Positions 1 through 12,059 of a stretch of 64,000 bases of DNA are shown one piece after another. The number at the start of each line of letters is the position of its first letter. Position 1 is the first letter of the stretch. This stretch comes from Sanghuangporus weigelae (Eukaryota; Basidiomycota; Agaricomycetes; Hymenochaetales; Hymenochaetaceae). The translations under genes and the position numbers were made by a program. The DNA lies in contig CP137321.1 of assembly GCA_033182465.1 (NCBI GenBank), forward strand, positions 1,798,001 through 1,862,000, in the 5' to 3' direction. The notes beneath the pieces were generated by a model. The model was not told where the DNA came from. It worked only from the letters and a program-made list of their open reading frames with translations, and did no database searches.

Positions 1-1225
1 AGAAGCTATTCCCCGCGCCTTGGCAATATGCAAAGTGAGTTGAGCAAATCAGAAGTACCTTGGTATAGACTGTACCTGTCACATCAACAACCTTCTGAGC
101 ATCCGCCACAGACCAGTAAGCGTTTACCCAGCGGCCAGAGTGCGCCCGACTCGCAACGTACGCTCCTAATGCGCCGCTGCGAATGATGACATAGCCCATT
201 CCATCCGTCCCAACACCGAGCTTGAGAAGCCGTGAGCAAGCTTCTTCGATAGTCTCCTTGGTAGGTGGCTGCCGCATGGACAGAAGAGACGAAGCTTCAT
301 CTGAGTTCGGACTGTACGAATGCACAAATGATAATTAAGAACACGCATGTAGAAATGGAATGTAGCAGCCAGACTAACCTGAGTATATCAATGTGCGGAA
401 GCACGGCTATCAGAGACGCAAGCTCCTCGGGAACACATCTATCCTTGCATATTCATTTATGTCAGAGTTTACGTCCAAAGAAACCAACAGGATGGAAACA
501 TATAGAATTGATCGAATTGATATTGATACGAACTGGAATAGGTTCGTAAATGGTGAGAGGTTTCCAATCCGGAACAGAAAGCCCTTCTGAGGTAATTGCA
601 ATCGCCCTAGAAGGTGAACATATGAAGTGTAAGTTCGCTGGGCGCTCAAGGCGCGTATCTCGAAGATCAGTTGGTGTCAGCCTTCTCCTCGGTGTGATAT
701 AGTTAAAGCTTAAGAATAACTTCAGCTTCTCTTTCAACATGTTGAAAATAGAAGAAAGACATATTCCCACCCCCTGTTGTCCCCTCGATAACTATTGATT
801 GCACGAGTGGTCATACGATCCGGATTGTCTCTATACAGCCACATCTCCTTTCCGAAAGCATCCAGAGACTGTTGTATGTCTTGTGGGAAGTCCATTCCGC
901 GGTCAACAATCATTCCTATCTTGCCGGGAGATAACCTTAGCCCACGGCAGGTTGATGGAATAAACTGAGGATAAACAAACGCAGATCTAGATAAATAAAT
1001 GTGTAGGACATACCAAATCCGCGCCCCAATTGCAGAATAGGTGCCTCCACCCCCTATCTACGGAAGCATAAAGAGCCTAGATTATAAATCGTTTTCATCA
1101 ATACGAACGAGTACGAGGGACTTTACTTGAGGCTGCTGGGATCTTCCTGTCTGATTGCCTTGATCGTCAAGATATTCGAACTCATCAATAATAAAGAGCC
1201 CGAGCGTGACAAAATGGGGAGCCAT
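1..1225 (-). CDS. pfkB-family carbohydrate kinase, Mak32-like (partial, cut by left edge)
   Basis: A ribokinase/pfkB-superfamily protein, probably an ATP-dependent sugar or nucleoside kinase; the substrate cannot be told from sequence. The start at 1225 gives MAPHFVTLGLFIIDEFEYLD. Spliced exons then give IGGGGTYSAIGARIW (the GG substrate-binding region), then KIGMIVDRGMDFPQDIQ, TIYEPIPVR, and the diagnostic C-terminal block KVVDVTG joined across a 5' GTACAG intron to GAGNSF at the left edge. The catalytic Asp of this DTGAGD-like motif is replaced here by Asn (GAGNSF), as is common in the Mak32 branch as I recall it. At least five introns. The C-terminus lies outside the window. It diverges from the phosphopantetheinyl transferase gene. 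Family assignment is firm; the Mak32 subgroup is inferred from the order of motifs. Confidence 0.85.
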
Positions 1226-1657
1226 GCCCGTCTCCTGACTTGTGAACGAACAATATAGTCAGAGAAGAACCTGAACCTGTTAGTAGTGAGGTGAGGGAAA
1301 TGGTCATGCCCAGAGATGGAATGGCGTCGATCATCCGTCCAAACCGGGGTTGTGGTGGAGTCAAACTGCACATGGCACGAGCTTGAACAAGTCTTGTTGT
1401 TCTTTGACTATATGAGACGAACTTTCAGCACTTCTTTCTCAACGAATGACGACGATGAGTATCTGGGCCGTCTCATTCTCCGACAGGAGTTTTACGGAAG
1501 ATGTGCGCATTGATCACAAGCTAGTCGTTCCTATTGCTTTTGTTTATCCGCTGATTTGGTATTCTGTTCGACTCTCCGTTTCTAAAGCTGTACGAGGCTG
1601 GTCTTGTGCTCGTTGATACAGAGTCTCAAGCTCGAATCAAACGCTTTTACTTCAAGA
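1226..1657. promoter_or_regulatory. Divergent intergenic region, pfkB kinase / PPTase
   Basis: 432 bp between two head-to-head start codons, so it must hold both promoters. No clear TATA box or known factor site was recognised. Short open frames here show no family resemblance. Confidence 0.5.
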
Positions 1658-2774
1658 ATGATTCTTATCGTAAGATACGCCCATCCGTCCCGTGAGCTGT
1701 CGGACACTCTATTTACTTGCTTGACTGAATGGTCACCGGAATCGCGACGATGTCGCGCTACACAATCGGTAGGGTGCCTACTTGGCCGACTACTTCCCCG
1801 TATGCTTCTCAAGCAGTACGGTATACCTCCGAAAGAGGCCGCAATCGGCCGTACTGCATCCGGGAAGCCTTATGTCGTGAGTGGCAGCAATCTTTCCTGC
1901 CGTCATCGAACTCACCTATACGACGGCGCGTTGGCTGCTCCTAATGTCTCGTGTTCTTTCTATTTTGTTCCCTCTTATCACGGCCCTTTGTTTGCTTACT
2001 CAGAAGAATCCTTCCCTAGAACACACGATTGGATTCAATGTTTCTCATGACAATGAATACATTGTCATGGCTTTCCAGATCCGCCAACCTTCTGTTGACC
2101 TTCCGAACGAGACGGCACCCCAAACGTACGACAAGGACGGGGACGTAACGACTATCGGTGTTGATGTCATGAAGGTCGCCCTTCCGAAATATGAAAAGAA
2201 TCTAAGGTCCTTCATACACAGTATCTCCGACACGGTGCGTTTCATGTCCGCGACTTAGTTGGTGCTTTTCTTCCGCGGCCTGACCTGTCGGAGTATCTTC
2301 AATGATCCTATCAACCATTCCTTTGATATGTTCCTCTGGATTCTAGCTGTTAGACTGATCTTCGTTTGTCAGCTGACTTCGCTCGAACAACACTCACTAC
2401 TGGAGCACTCCGAGGCCAATGACGCATTACGGCGGCTCTATCTGGTCTGGACACTGAAGGAAGCATATACGAAGGCTCTCGGCCTCGGTCTTGGATTCGA
2501 CTTCAAACGTATTGAGGTCGATGTCTCCACTTCCCGTATATACATTGACGAGAGTCTGCCTCACGGATGGGAGTTCAGGGCTTTCTCACTTGAATCACGA
2601 TCAGGAGACGAGTATCAAGTTGCGATGGCCCGGTTCACAGGTAACGGAGGCAGTGAAACACGACATATCTGGGGGCGTGTGGATGTGCAAGGTCGTGTGG
2701 ACAGGACTGCAGACACGGTAGACTGGTTTTCACATTATGACGCAGAAGATTTGATCACTCGGATAGCGGAATGA
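1658..2774 (+). CDS. 4'-phosphopantetheinyl transferase (Lys5/AASDHPPT type)
   Basis: Transfers the phosphopantetheine arm of CoA to acyl/peptidyl carrier domains (alpha-aminoadipate reductase, PKS, NRPS, fatty acid synthase). Three exons: 1658-1876, 2004-2234 and 2373-2774, all in phase, giving 283 aa. Family landmarks: GRLLPRMLLKQYGIPP and RTASGKPYV (the 'R-T-GKP' block), IGFNVSHD, the Mg-binding IGVDVM, and WTLKEAYTKALGLGLGF (the W-x-x-KE-x-x-x-K signature). The Met at 1658 is preferred over the in-frame Met at 1604 because MILIVRYAH begins the conserved fold. Length is normal for the Sfp/Lys5 class. It converges with the F-box gene, 149 bp between stop codons. Confidence 0.92.
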
Positions 2775-2923
2775 GAAATAAACGCGGAAGATTCGCGGAA
2801 TTCTGTATAAATAATCTATTAGAGGGTATAATACATTAGTTCAGAGTATAGCAACTTTTAATGTAGCAAAGCGGGCGAGACGGATAACAGGAACCCATGA
2901 TCAAAAGACTACAACAACAGAAC

Positions 2924-4023
2924 CTAATAAAGACCGATGGCGATGGCATCTTCGTCAAATAATTCATCTTGTATTACAGTGGGTGTGGGAGGTGTCGTGA
3001 GACAAGTTGGCTTGGTATGGCCCTGTGCCGACGCTGTGTCCTTCCAAGAAAACCATCGGAAACCGGCGAGTTCAGCACCGACCAAATCGGGCAGTGCGGA
3101 AAGAATTTGAACAACCTGTGCATAAAATGACTAACACCACAAGGCACGACAATGACAAATTTGGAATTAGAAATGCCGACGATCAAGGCTCATTTGGCAG
3201 CAACTAAGCTCACCTCATCGGGAGGATTAGAGGCATGATACATGGTCATGATGCGAAGAAAGTGGAGGTGTGGGAGGCTGTCCGCGAGGCACTGCAGGGT
3301 GGATGGGGATAGCGAGTGCGTGAGGGCGCCCAAAACGGTAATTGGAGATGAAGCACGCGAGAGCGCGTCGAGAACCTCGTCCGAAAGGTCCCCAGGATAC
3401 AGGTGCACGCTCTCAAGCGGACGGCCTGGAACAAGAACTGTGGCAGCATCGCTCGGTCCCATGAAGAATGCGAGCCTGGGAAGCGCAGTCGCTGGAAGCA
3501 TGGGAACGGACTGCAAGGTCATTGAGGCGGGTAAAGTTGCCTCATATTCGCCAAGCTGAAGTTCCTTCACCGCGGGGACGCGCTGCAAGAAGGAGCAGAT
3601 GGCGTCGTCAAGTGGGAGGTTACAAGAGAAATGGGTAAGGCGCATGTAGAGTGATCCGTATATTTCGGGAGCAAAGAAGGCGCGACTGGCATTATGCGGG
3701 ACCACCACATCAAGGGTAACCAAGTTGACCATAACTGCAAGACCTGAGGCGAGTAGATCGACAAACGACCCGAGGACAGGAGTACATGGGTCCAGTCTGA
3801 GCGACAGAGAGCGGACATGACGAGCGAGATGCGGACTCCTTTGTAAAGTTTTCAAGCAACGGACAGCGTCTTTGGGGTTAGCGAGGGCAATGCGACGGTA
3901 GAGATGATGTTGTGCAAAAGGGTATAGAACAGGAGCGGATGCAGCGACGGTGACGAGTTCATGCTGGTCGACAAAGTCACAGACGAGGTCGAGGACGTCG
4001 AGGGGAAGGTCGGGGAGTGGCAT
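2924..4023 (-). CDS. F-box domain protein
   Basis: Probable SCF ubiquitin-ligase substrate adaptor. The N-terminus (PDLPLDVLDLVCDFVDQHEL, then ASAPVLYPFAQHHLYRRIAL) has the F-box pattern, followed by Leu-rich text (LKTLQRSPHLARHVRSLSLR) typical of basidiomycete F-box proteins with weak LRRs. Two exons: 4023-3214 and 3115-2924, both in phase 0 across a GTGAGC..CACAG intron, giving 333 aa. The second exon (VVQILSALPDLVGAEL..) continues the same style. If unspliced, the frame ends a few codons into the intron. It is divergent from the AspRS gene with 182 bp between. The target substrate is unknown. Confidence 0.8.
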
Positions 4024-4205
4024 TGTGAGGTGCTAGTGAAAGAGGGACGGACGTGCCAGTGGACGAGCCTGCGCTGGACTTAAGTAGAGGGACGGCTAAA
4101 TAAGTTATTTGATCTACTTGAAACAGGTCAGTATATGCTTACGTACACACACTTTTTTTATTATTAAACTTACTCCTTTCCTTTCTTTCATAACAACCTC
4201 TTGCC

Positions 4206-7200
4206 ATGCTGCACTCAGTCAGGCTCGTTCGCCCTCAGCCACGGCCTCGTGTATCATTTATCGCCTCCTGTCTCTTCAATTCACCCGCGAGATCAGTTCC
4301 TGCGCACAACGCGTTTTCAGGTTGGAACCATTCTTTTCTTTTCTTTTCTTAAGTTCTCTTCTACGCGGCCTTCTTCATTTTTTAACTTCAGGAATCTATC
4401 CGTCTCGTACACATGACTGCGGCGCTCTCAGCGCTTCCGATGCTGAGAAATCTGTCGTATTAGCTGGCTGGATTCTTCCGGAGAGGTTCGTTCCTGCCGC
4501 GCTGCTCAGTCTGGACTCTGTTTATCCACAACTCAATCCTTCATTTGTCTTGCACTAGGAAAATATCAAACTCCGTTTCATTTTTCTCCATCAGGGACTC
4601 GTGTGGAACAACACAACTCGTAGTCAATAGGAATTCCCCGCAAACCTCCAGGGTTCTAGATGAACTGACCAATGTTCCTGTGGAATCAATCGTACTCGTC
4701 CACGGTTCTGTCCGCATACGCCCCCAGAAGGCTCAGCGCAAGTCTGTAAGTTATTCATTAGAGCCCCGTTTTTACTATGCCCGAGCTGGAGGGACACGTA
4801 ATCCCTACAAGACTTTGGCTCCGCTAGCGGCTGGGCATCCCATATCTGCGAGGAGAAGTCGCGAAGCCTGGCTGAGTGACTAAGAATTGACCGAGAGAAG
4901 CCCTTCCTGAATGGCTCTGTGAATTAATGTGCGATCTCACGCTGCATCTTCGCCAATCGAGAGTTCTAACTTCGCAGTTATATCTGGCAATCGCTACTCC
5001 TCCGAGCCGTGTTACGATTCCGAACTTTGTCTACATATTTTTAAGTTCATTCACGTAACTTCAGGAGTATTATTAACCGTCTATTCATATGTTAGGATCG
5101 TACGGGTGAGATTGAGGTTCTTGTAAGGGACTTCACTCTCCTCAATCCGGCTGATCATATGTCGATGCCGTTCCTGCCATCGGACTCCAAAAACATCGTA
5201 GGGGCTTTCCATTGAGGCAAACCGGCTGCTGAGTGTAAACTTGACGTCTTCTATTAGGCGAACGAAGAACTGAGAGCTCGCTTCCGTCACCTCGATCTTC
5301 GACGACAGCACCTGACGAGGAACCTTCGTAGAAGGAGTCGAGTCGCTCAGGAAATTCGCAATTTCCTGCATGAAGAAGGTTAGTAAGGTGGAATTCGTCC
5401 GCTTTTAATTGCGTTTAGCTCAATTACAATATTGCCTTTCTCAGGATTCATAGAAGTCGAGACACCCATGCTTTTAAGATCGACTCCTGAAGGCGCGCGG
5501 GAATTCCTTGTTCCGACGCGTTTATCCCAGCACGAACTGCAGAGCAGCGAAGATGCCAGAAGAGAGCCTCAATTCTACTCACTGGCTCAGTCACCTCAGC
5601 AGCCGAAGCAGCTTCTCATCTGTTCTGGAGCAATTGACAGATATTTTCAGATTGCGCGATGTTTCCGCGATGAAGACGGTCGAAGGGACCGACAACCGGA
5701 ATTCACTCAGGTAGACCTGGAGATGGCCTTCGTTTCCTGGGGTAGTAGTACCGTAGTACTGGACGAAGCTAAAGACTCCGGAGTTAGCTGGCGTATCGGC
5801 GGACAAGAGGTTCGAGACGTTATTGAAGGTCTCATGAAGCGTATCTGGACGGCCGCTGTTAGTGCAGATCACAGGGCCGATCTGCCCATTCACTTTCCCG
5901 TCATGAAATATGCTGATGCAATGGCTCGAGTACGTCCACGTTCATGTACTCAAGTCGTTGAAATCGAACTTATGCGCTGTGGTACTCTCTTGAGCTAGTT
6001 TGGCTCGGACAAGCCTGATACACGTTTTGGCTTGGAGGTGATCGTCCTAACCTTCCTAGGATCGACAGGAAGCTGTACTCACTCGAAGTTTACCAGATTA
6101 ACGACATGACATCTCTTCTATCACCTGCTATCAGTGATACAATCTCGTCAGCAGGCGAGATCATTGAATTCTTCATTGTTCGCTCCACGGACGCTTCGTT
6201 CTCAAAGGCAGCGCGCTCGTGCCAGTCTGAGGGGCTAGACGGCGTGGTATGGCTTCATCTACGCACCTCCATCCCTCCCGACGTCGAATACTGAAGTTTA
6301 AACATCTGTGTATCTTTTAAGGAAGCGTTTCGCGTCACGGAGAATAACAGATCCGATTGGTTGAAGAGGAGCACACTTCTACAAAAGGAACTACAGGCTT
6401 CAATGCCAGGAGATACTGACATGTCTTCATTGAATGAGGCTCTCGGCATAAACTCCGGTGATTTAGTGTGGGTCTCGCGCAGAAAGGCTGTCGCCGAAGT
6501 GAGTGCCTGTGCGTTTCAATGATCGGGAAGAAAGCAAGTAGTGATCTTCGTCTAGGGTGGGGCAACAAGGTTAGGCAGGGCCCGCCTCCGAATAGCCCAA
6601 ATCGCGGAAGAACTTGGTGAGACTTTATTGAACCTGCGCTGTTTACCCGTCACATTGATCCACAAACAGGATCTTATTCGCCGCCAAATGAACCTCATTT
6701 CTCATGGATCACGGAGTTCCCGCTGTTCACGCGAGCAGACGACGATAAGAACTTCCTAGCCAAGGGTCGTTGGAGCAGCTCGCACCATCCTTTCACTGCC
6801 CCGATGTGGCAAGACATCGAGAAGCTCTATAGTGGCGATATAGCTTCGGTATGTATCTTCTCTTTCTCTCGCCAATCTGGTGGCTTCGGGATCGGCGCCG
6901 GTCTGGGCTTCGTTTACTCCGTATCTTGTGTCTCGACTCGTATGCCACACGGCATGTGACATGGGCTTGCCAACCTCAAGCTTCTCTAATGACTCTCCCT
7001 ATTCTGACATGAAACCGCATAAATCCGTGACCTTGAAGATCGACTGAATTGTCCTATTAGGTTCGCGGGCAGCACTATGACCTGGTCCTGAACGGAGTTG
7101 AGATCGGCGGCGGGTCCGTCCGAGTGCACGACCCTCTTATGCAGGAGTATATCTTTGACAAAGTCCTCCAGGTACATCCGTCTCCTTCCAAGGTCTATTC

Positions 7201-7553
7201 GCTTGCTAGCTAAGCGGCATTCCTCCATTAATCAGCTTACTGAAGCCGAAAGGGCTTCATTTGGCCACCTTCTGCATGCATTACGCTGTGGTGCGCCGCC
7301 GCACGGAGGCATCGCGCTAGGTACGTGTATCAAGCTGAGGCGTCCCTTCCTCGCTAATTGAATCTTACTTCGGACTTGTACTCTCATCGGCGGAACAGGT
7401 TTCGACCGTCTCATGGCCATGCTGTGTGGCACACAGACGATTCGGGACGTAATTGCGTTCCCGAAGACGGGTGCCGGAACAGATCCTTTCTTCAAAAGCC
7501 CATCCGCAGTTAACGATGACGTCCTAACGCAGTATGGCATCAAGAAAATTTAG
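4206..7553 (+). CDS. MSD1: Mitochondrial aspartyl-tRNA synthetase
   Basis: Class II synthetase of the bacterial/mitochondrial AspRS type, charging mitochondrial tRNA-Asp. About 14 exons reconstructed, roughly 700 aa. The N-terminus [18 protein letters not shown] is Arg-rich and acid-free, a good mitochondrial presequence, followed by the OB-fold anticodon-binding region ([18 protein letters not shown]). Catalytic core: [36 protein letters not shown] (motif 1), [20 protein letters not shown] (motif 2) and [17 protein letters not shown] (motif 3). The bacterial-type insertion (GAD domain, [13 protein letters not shown]) is present. Introns fit phase throughout except the exon 8/9 junction near 6283-6321, where the best joining leaves an implausibly short 39-nt intron; that boundary is unsure. 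Intron 3 (4746-5095) is 350 nt, long for this window. Confidence 0.93.
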
Positions 7554-7877
7554 CCTTTGCATCAAGTGGTTTCGTTCTGGATGAGATAGTCGAAGTATGC
7601 ATTGACAGGAGATACAATAGACAAACAAGATTTAATTACGATAATACCACCTTCATCCGAATAGACTATGTACTGTAAACCCAACTCACTTCAGACATAC
7701 ATGTACGTATACATGGCACTATACCTACCGCGGAAGTGAACGGGTAATGTGTGAGGAAGCGATCGAACGAAGGTGAAATAGATGATTAAGTTAGGCGCCG
7801 GTATACATGCAAAACAGAACAAGCACAAAAGAGTTCGAAAGGCTCAAAAAGAAAAGGTAGTCCGCGGTCGCGTCCGA
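7554..7877. other. Convergent intergenic region
   Basis: 324 bp between the AspRS stop and the stop of the BAR-like gene on the other strand. A/T-rich with no gene seen; it holds both 3' UTRs. Confidence 0.5.
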
Positions 7878-9921
7878 TCATTTTGATGTCATTGTCAAGA
7901 GAGCCCCTTGGATTGTTTGCACGGATTCAATCTCAGGACCCGTTAATTCCGGATCCGCATTACTAGCACGTTCGCCAAGTTCAGTAGCATTACTCGATGA
8001 CGACCCTCTTCTTCTTTCCTCCTCACCATGCGATGTAGTCGGACTTGTGATCTCCTGCGAACCCCAGACTGGTTCGTCGGCAAATGTATTTCGAAGACCA
8101 TTGGTGCCCAAGTTCGCAGTTAAGTCGGCCTGACGCACAGTCTCCGCGCTCGGGTCACGCTTATGGGAATCGAACGGGAAATCCGGCATTCCAGGCGGTG
8201 ACTCCGAGCCTGATTCAGTTTGCAAGGTTGGTCCAACATGGCCGGATCCTGATGACGATGCCTCACTGATAGCAGATAAAGATCTCCGCAGTTTTACCTC
8301 GGATTCGAGTACCCCGCTAGGATTTTTGTTGCGTGAGAGAACCGAGCTTCCCGACTCAATTGGAAACGTTGACCTGCGAGAAGCACTAGGAGGTGAAACG
8401 GAACGGTCCACCGTTACAGTTGCCGTGCTCTTCGCTGACGGCGGAGGACTCGGCACGGGGGTGCGTACGTCAGCCCATTGCGATGCTGAGTTATCCACTG
8501 CATCATCTTGCTCATTGGTCCACGACATCGCACCTGGACTGGCTGCGAAGCTTGAAGACGATTCTGGTTCTTCCGAGTGCGCTCTGGGAGTGGGCGAAGG
8601 AGAAGCATTAAATATAGAAAGCGGCGCCAGGATACTGAATATTTGATCTTCCGTTTTCGGAGGACCGTATGAGTCAAATGGATCCGGAATAGACTGAAGC
8701 ATAGGCTCTATCACGGGGTCAGACCTAATGTATACAAGGTTGGATTGAGCGCTGAAGAATCAAGCAGAATGTAGACGGAGCATACGCTTTTGCGGAAAAT
8801 CTGTCGATAACATCTAAAGTTGAGCGGACTACTAAGGAAACCTTCGTATGCGCTCATTTTGCGGTTTGGTAATGGTTGGTCTTCTGTTTGTTCTGAAGGT
8901 CCAGGCTTGTGCAATAAACTGTGAATTTTCAGAACGGGATATGATATACAACTTTCTGACCTTTCCCTGAACGAAGTCCCAAACCTGTTCTTCATGCTCA
9001 AGAATCTCTTGGTAGTGGTTCACTCTGAGCTCGTCGAGCTCTTCGACCTGCTGTTGAAGCACCGCAAGAGCCTCTCGGAAGCTTTGCAGGTCTATCAGCT
9101 CTACTAAGTAGCGTCCAGATATCAAGGACCTGCTTCACGCTCACTTCTATTCTTTTTCCTAGCGAGGTTCATGTTCTCCATCTCTGTTTGCCGGATTATT
9201 CTACTCTTCTCCCGCAGAGCCCTCTCATATGCAGCAGACCGTGCCTAACAGTGTCGCATCTCATCAACTCTCAGGAACATAGAAGTTTTTGAAAGGATCA
9301 TCCTTACCGCTATTGTGCCACGATAAGACTCAAGTTGTTGTCGTAACGGCCATTCAACCTGCTTGTCGATAGTATCGCTCTATATGATTAGCCTTCAATA
9401 CCATATTAACGTTTATGCATTAAATTTCCCGAGACCCACGAGAACGTGCCAATGGTTTCCCATCAAATGGTGTAGACCAGAAGCAGCCAACAAGCGAGAT
9501 CCAGACAAGTAAGATGTGCCCTTCAAACTAACTCACTTGTCAATCCTACCTCAGCATGCTTGAGCTCATACCATCACCACTCACCTCGCACACGCCTCCA
9601 TTGCATCAGCAAAGTCGGCAGTAGCCCTTGACATGTGCATTAACGCATCTCGGTGGGCAGCTGAAGTGCTTAGGAGCTATTAAAACGCGACTAGCTCAGA
9701 TCCTAAATGAACACAAAAACAAGCGGGAAACTCACATTTTCATACGACTGCAAGCTCATTTTCAGGTCTGCTCTAGTGATTATCCTCTCCGGACCGTCGA
9801 TTCCAAAGTTCATTTGCGAAGCTTGGGTAGCTTCGGAGAGAGTGGGTGAGAGTGGACCTGGCGCTATCGCAGTCGTATTGTGTTTGATAGCAAGAGAACG
9901 GAGTGAGCGTGGCTTTGGCAT
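7878..9921 (-). CDS. BAR-like coiled-coil protein (FAM92/I-BAR-like), with disordered tail
   Basis: Eight exons in phase (9921-9736, 9676-9585, 9527-9440, 9379-9308, 9244-9145, 9103-8961, 8841-8786, 8724-7878) give 527 aa. Residues from about 50 to 250 are a long charged helical region: SLQSYENLLSTSAAHRDAL, MSRATADFADAMEACAR, LLAASGLHHLMGNHWHVL, then heptad-rich LREKSRIIRQTEME and LAVLQQQVEELDELRVNHY. This layout resembles membrane-bending BAR-superfamily proteins such as FAM92, but the assignment is by pattern only. A conserved-looking hinge (STLDVIDRFSAKASDP, IPDPFDSYGPP) leads to a Ser/Pro-rich disordered tail of about 270 residues. Likely peripheral to membranes; function unknown. Confidence 0.75.
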
Positions 9922-11303
9922 GTCTGAAACGGTGGGAGGCGAGGCGAGGTCGAGAACGCTCTGCGCGTTAAGGAGTTGGTTACGACTCTGGAGCGTCCGC
10001 TCTCAAGTCGCCAAGCAAAGTGGTAGAGATCGGCGGCCGTCAATACTGCTACCTTTGGAACTAAGCGATCGACGGCCAACGAGATCTACACCGTGACTCT
10101 CGAATCTCGATTAACATTGGCATTGGCTCTTCACGAGATATTCGTCTATGTTAAACGGTATCGAGTGTTGCAATACCCTCGAGCTATAATACATATAGTT
10201 TCTTATAGGATTTGACGGTTATTTATCCAAAACATAATTATCGATCAATACACAACGTACAGTACAGAGTCAAAGCTTCTGTCCACAAGAACAAACAGGT
10301 GATCAAAGTTTTGGTGGAACACACGACTGCAAATAGTATATACATCGTTTTCAGGGCCACCGTCCGTCATTTGGCCAAAGAGAAAGAGAACTTCAGTTAC
10401 AAGCCAGCTCAGTCATACGGAATACCGTTGAAAGGATGTCCAAGCGTGAGTGACCTTGCATTTTGATTCGTATTGTTAACGGAAGATCTATCCCATCGAA
10501 GCGGGTAAACACCTTGAGCTTGAACTCGGTGTTCTTGACTTGACATGGATTTGTACGGTTCCCAACTTTATGTAAGAATCACAGAACAGAACAGATGTAG
10601 TCGTCAAGACGAATGATCCTCCGTGACTGTTGCGGTCCGACTACTCTTGCCAACATTTTTCTGTTCCAGCGGGATCTGACAGGTCAGTGACAATTCCCAA
10701 GCCATTTGTCAAGGAAATGTGTGATTGAGCAGCAAGACTATAGAGGGACCAGACAAAGAACCGTTATCGGAACCTCTGCTAGAGGTTATCTTGAAGGGAA
10801 AGATTCCTGTAAAGTCCTTCTAAGTGCAGGAATTCTGGAAAAATTATAACTGTCTCACCGGCTGCGTATACCAAAAGGATGAGGCCGGATGACGACAGCC
10901 ATGGCCTTGCAGATTGCACTCGAGTCAGCAAAACTCATTTCCTCAGAGCATGTATGAGAAGGTGAGCCTGGACGGGTTGCAGCAACATTCTGTTTGCTGG
11001 CGAGAGAACGGACCAGATGTAACTCGGATCAAAGAATAGCGCTTCAAGTGAGTTTCTTGGAATACTTCAGACATAATCAACCGCGCCGCATCCCGTGGGC
11101 TTAGCAATTCGCATTTGCATTGTTGAATGCATACTAAGGATAATGTCGTACTACTAATGAAAGGATTGAGAAAGCGACAATGAGGACCAATAAGATGAGT
11201 GCGTTGATAGGTGTGATGCAAATGATGGTCTACCCGAGATCCTGAAATTCTTGCTTCAAAACCCTGAGGAAAATTCGACGAAGTTCCAGCACTTACACTC
11301 CAT
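9922..11303. other. 1.4 kb intergenic region, no convincing gene
   Basis: Lies between the 5' end of the BAR-like gene and the 3' end of bL19m. Short open frames occur (for example 10212-10466 plus, 10943-11317 minus) but none has family motifs or a splicing pattern that extends it. It holds the BAR-like promoter on the left. No tRNA or repeat was recognised. Confidence 0.45.
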
Positions 11304-11825
11304 CTATCCTCGTACACCAGCAGAAATAGCAGTCATCTTCTCCGGCTGGTCTCGCAAATAGAACAGCTTCGCTCTCCGCGTCCGTCTTCCATTTTTCCCT
11401 CCAGATCCGCCCGCCCGCTGAATAACGGAGATACCTTTCAAATCCGGCGAGTTGACAAAGAACTGCATCTCGACACCGATCTTTTGCACCACGTTTCGCA
11501 GAGTGAAGCTTGTATCCGGCCCACGTCGTCGCACAGCGAGAAGCACGCCGGAGAACGAAAACGGTGCTTGATTAGTGTGAACAGTGAGGACTGAGCCCGG
11601 ATGGAGGCGATCTGGATTTCGTCTGCTGAAGAGCACGTCGACCATGTGTCGCTTTTCCGGAGCGATGAGCGTTTTACGGAGGTGCTCCATGAGACCTTTG
11701 CCTTTCCGAAGCGCGTCGGTGGGGGGTACTGGGTCATCAATGGCTGTAGCAACCTTAGAGTACGGATACGGCGAGGCAGCTGTCGACATTCGTCGAGCCA
11801 CCCACCTCGTGAGGTTTGAAAGCAT
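11304..11825 (-). CDS. IMG1: Mitochondrial large-subunit ribosomal protein bL19m
   Basis: Single-exon, 173 aa. The N-terminus MLSNLTRWVARRMSTAASPY is a classic mitochondrial targeting peptide. The core matches the L19 family: RNPDRLHPGSVLTVHTNQAP, FSGVLLAVRRRGPDTSFTLR (the conserved 'G..I..R..G....F..R' block), GVEMQFFVNSPDLKGISVI and RRAKLFYLRDQPEK near the end, equivalent to RRAKLYYLR in bacterial L19. Length is slightly above bacterial L19 because of the presequence. It is tandem with the P450, 234 bp downstream of it on the minus strand. Confidence 0.93.
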   Translation of the reverse strand: MLSNLTRWVARRMSTAASPYPYSKVATAIDDPVPPTDALRKGKGLMEHLRKTLIAPEKRHMVDVLFSRRNPDRLHPGSVLTVHTNQAPFSFSGVLLAVRRRGPDTSFTLRNVVQKIGVEMQFFVNSPDLKGISVIQRAGGSGGKNGRRTRRAKLFYLRDQPEKMTAISAGVRG

Positions 11826-12059
11826 GATGCTGGGGATGTGGGATGTTCGAGATCAAATTGAATACGACATTGAACTTCAAGACGTGAAATGTGCGTCGAT
11901 CATGTCGATCATTGCTTTTATAACCCAGGCTCCGAATAAAGCAACTTCCTTTCACAAGAAGACTGACTATCGGTACATTTCATAATTGAGTCTTGAGAGC
12001 ATATTATACACGGTATGAAGTAGCATCATAATGATCGAGCATAGAAGACTGAGATAGCG

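Noticed and set aside
10943-11317. 124-codon minus-strand frame beginning MYEDRW
   Set aside because: It overlaps only the bL19m stop by chance and runs into non-gene sequence; no family motif.
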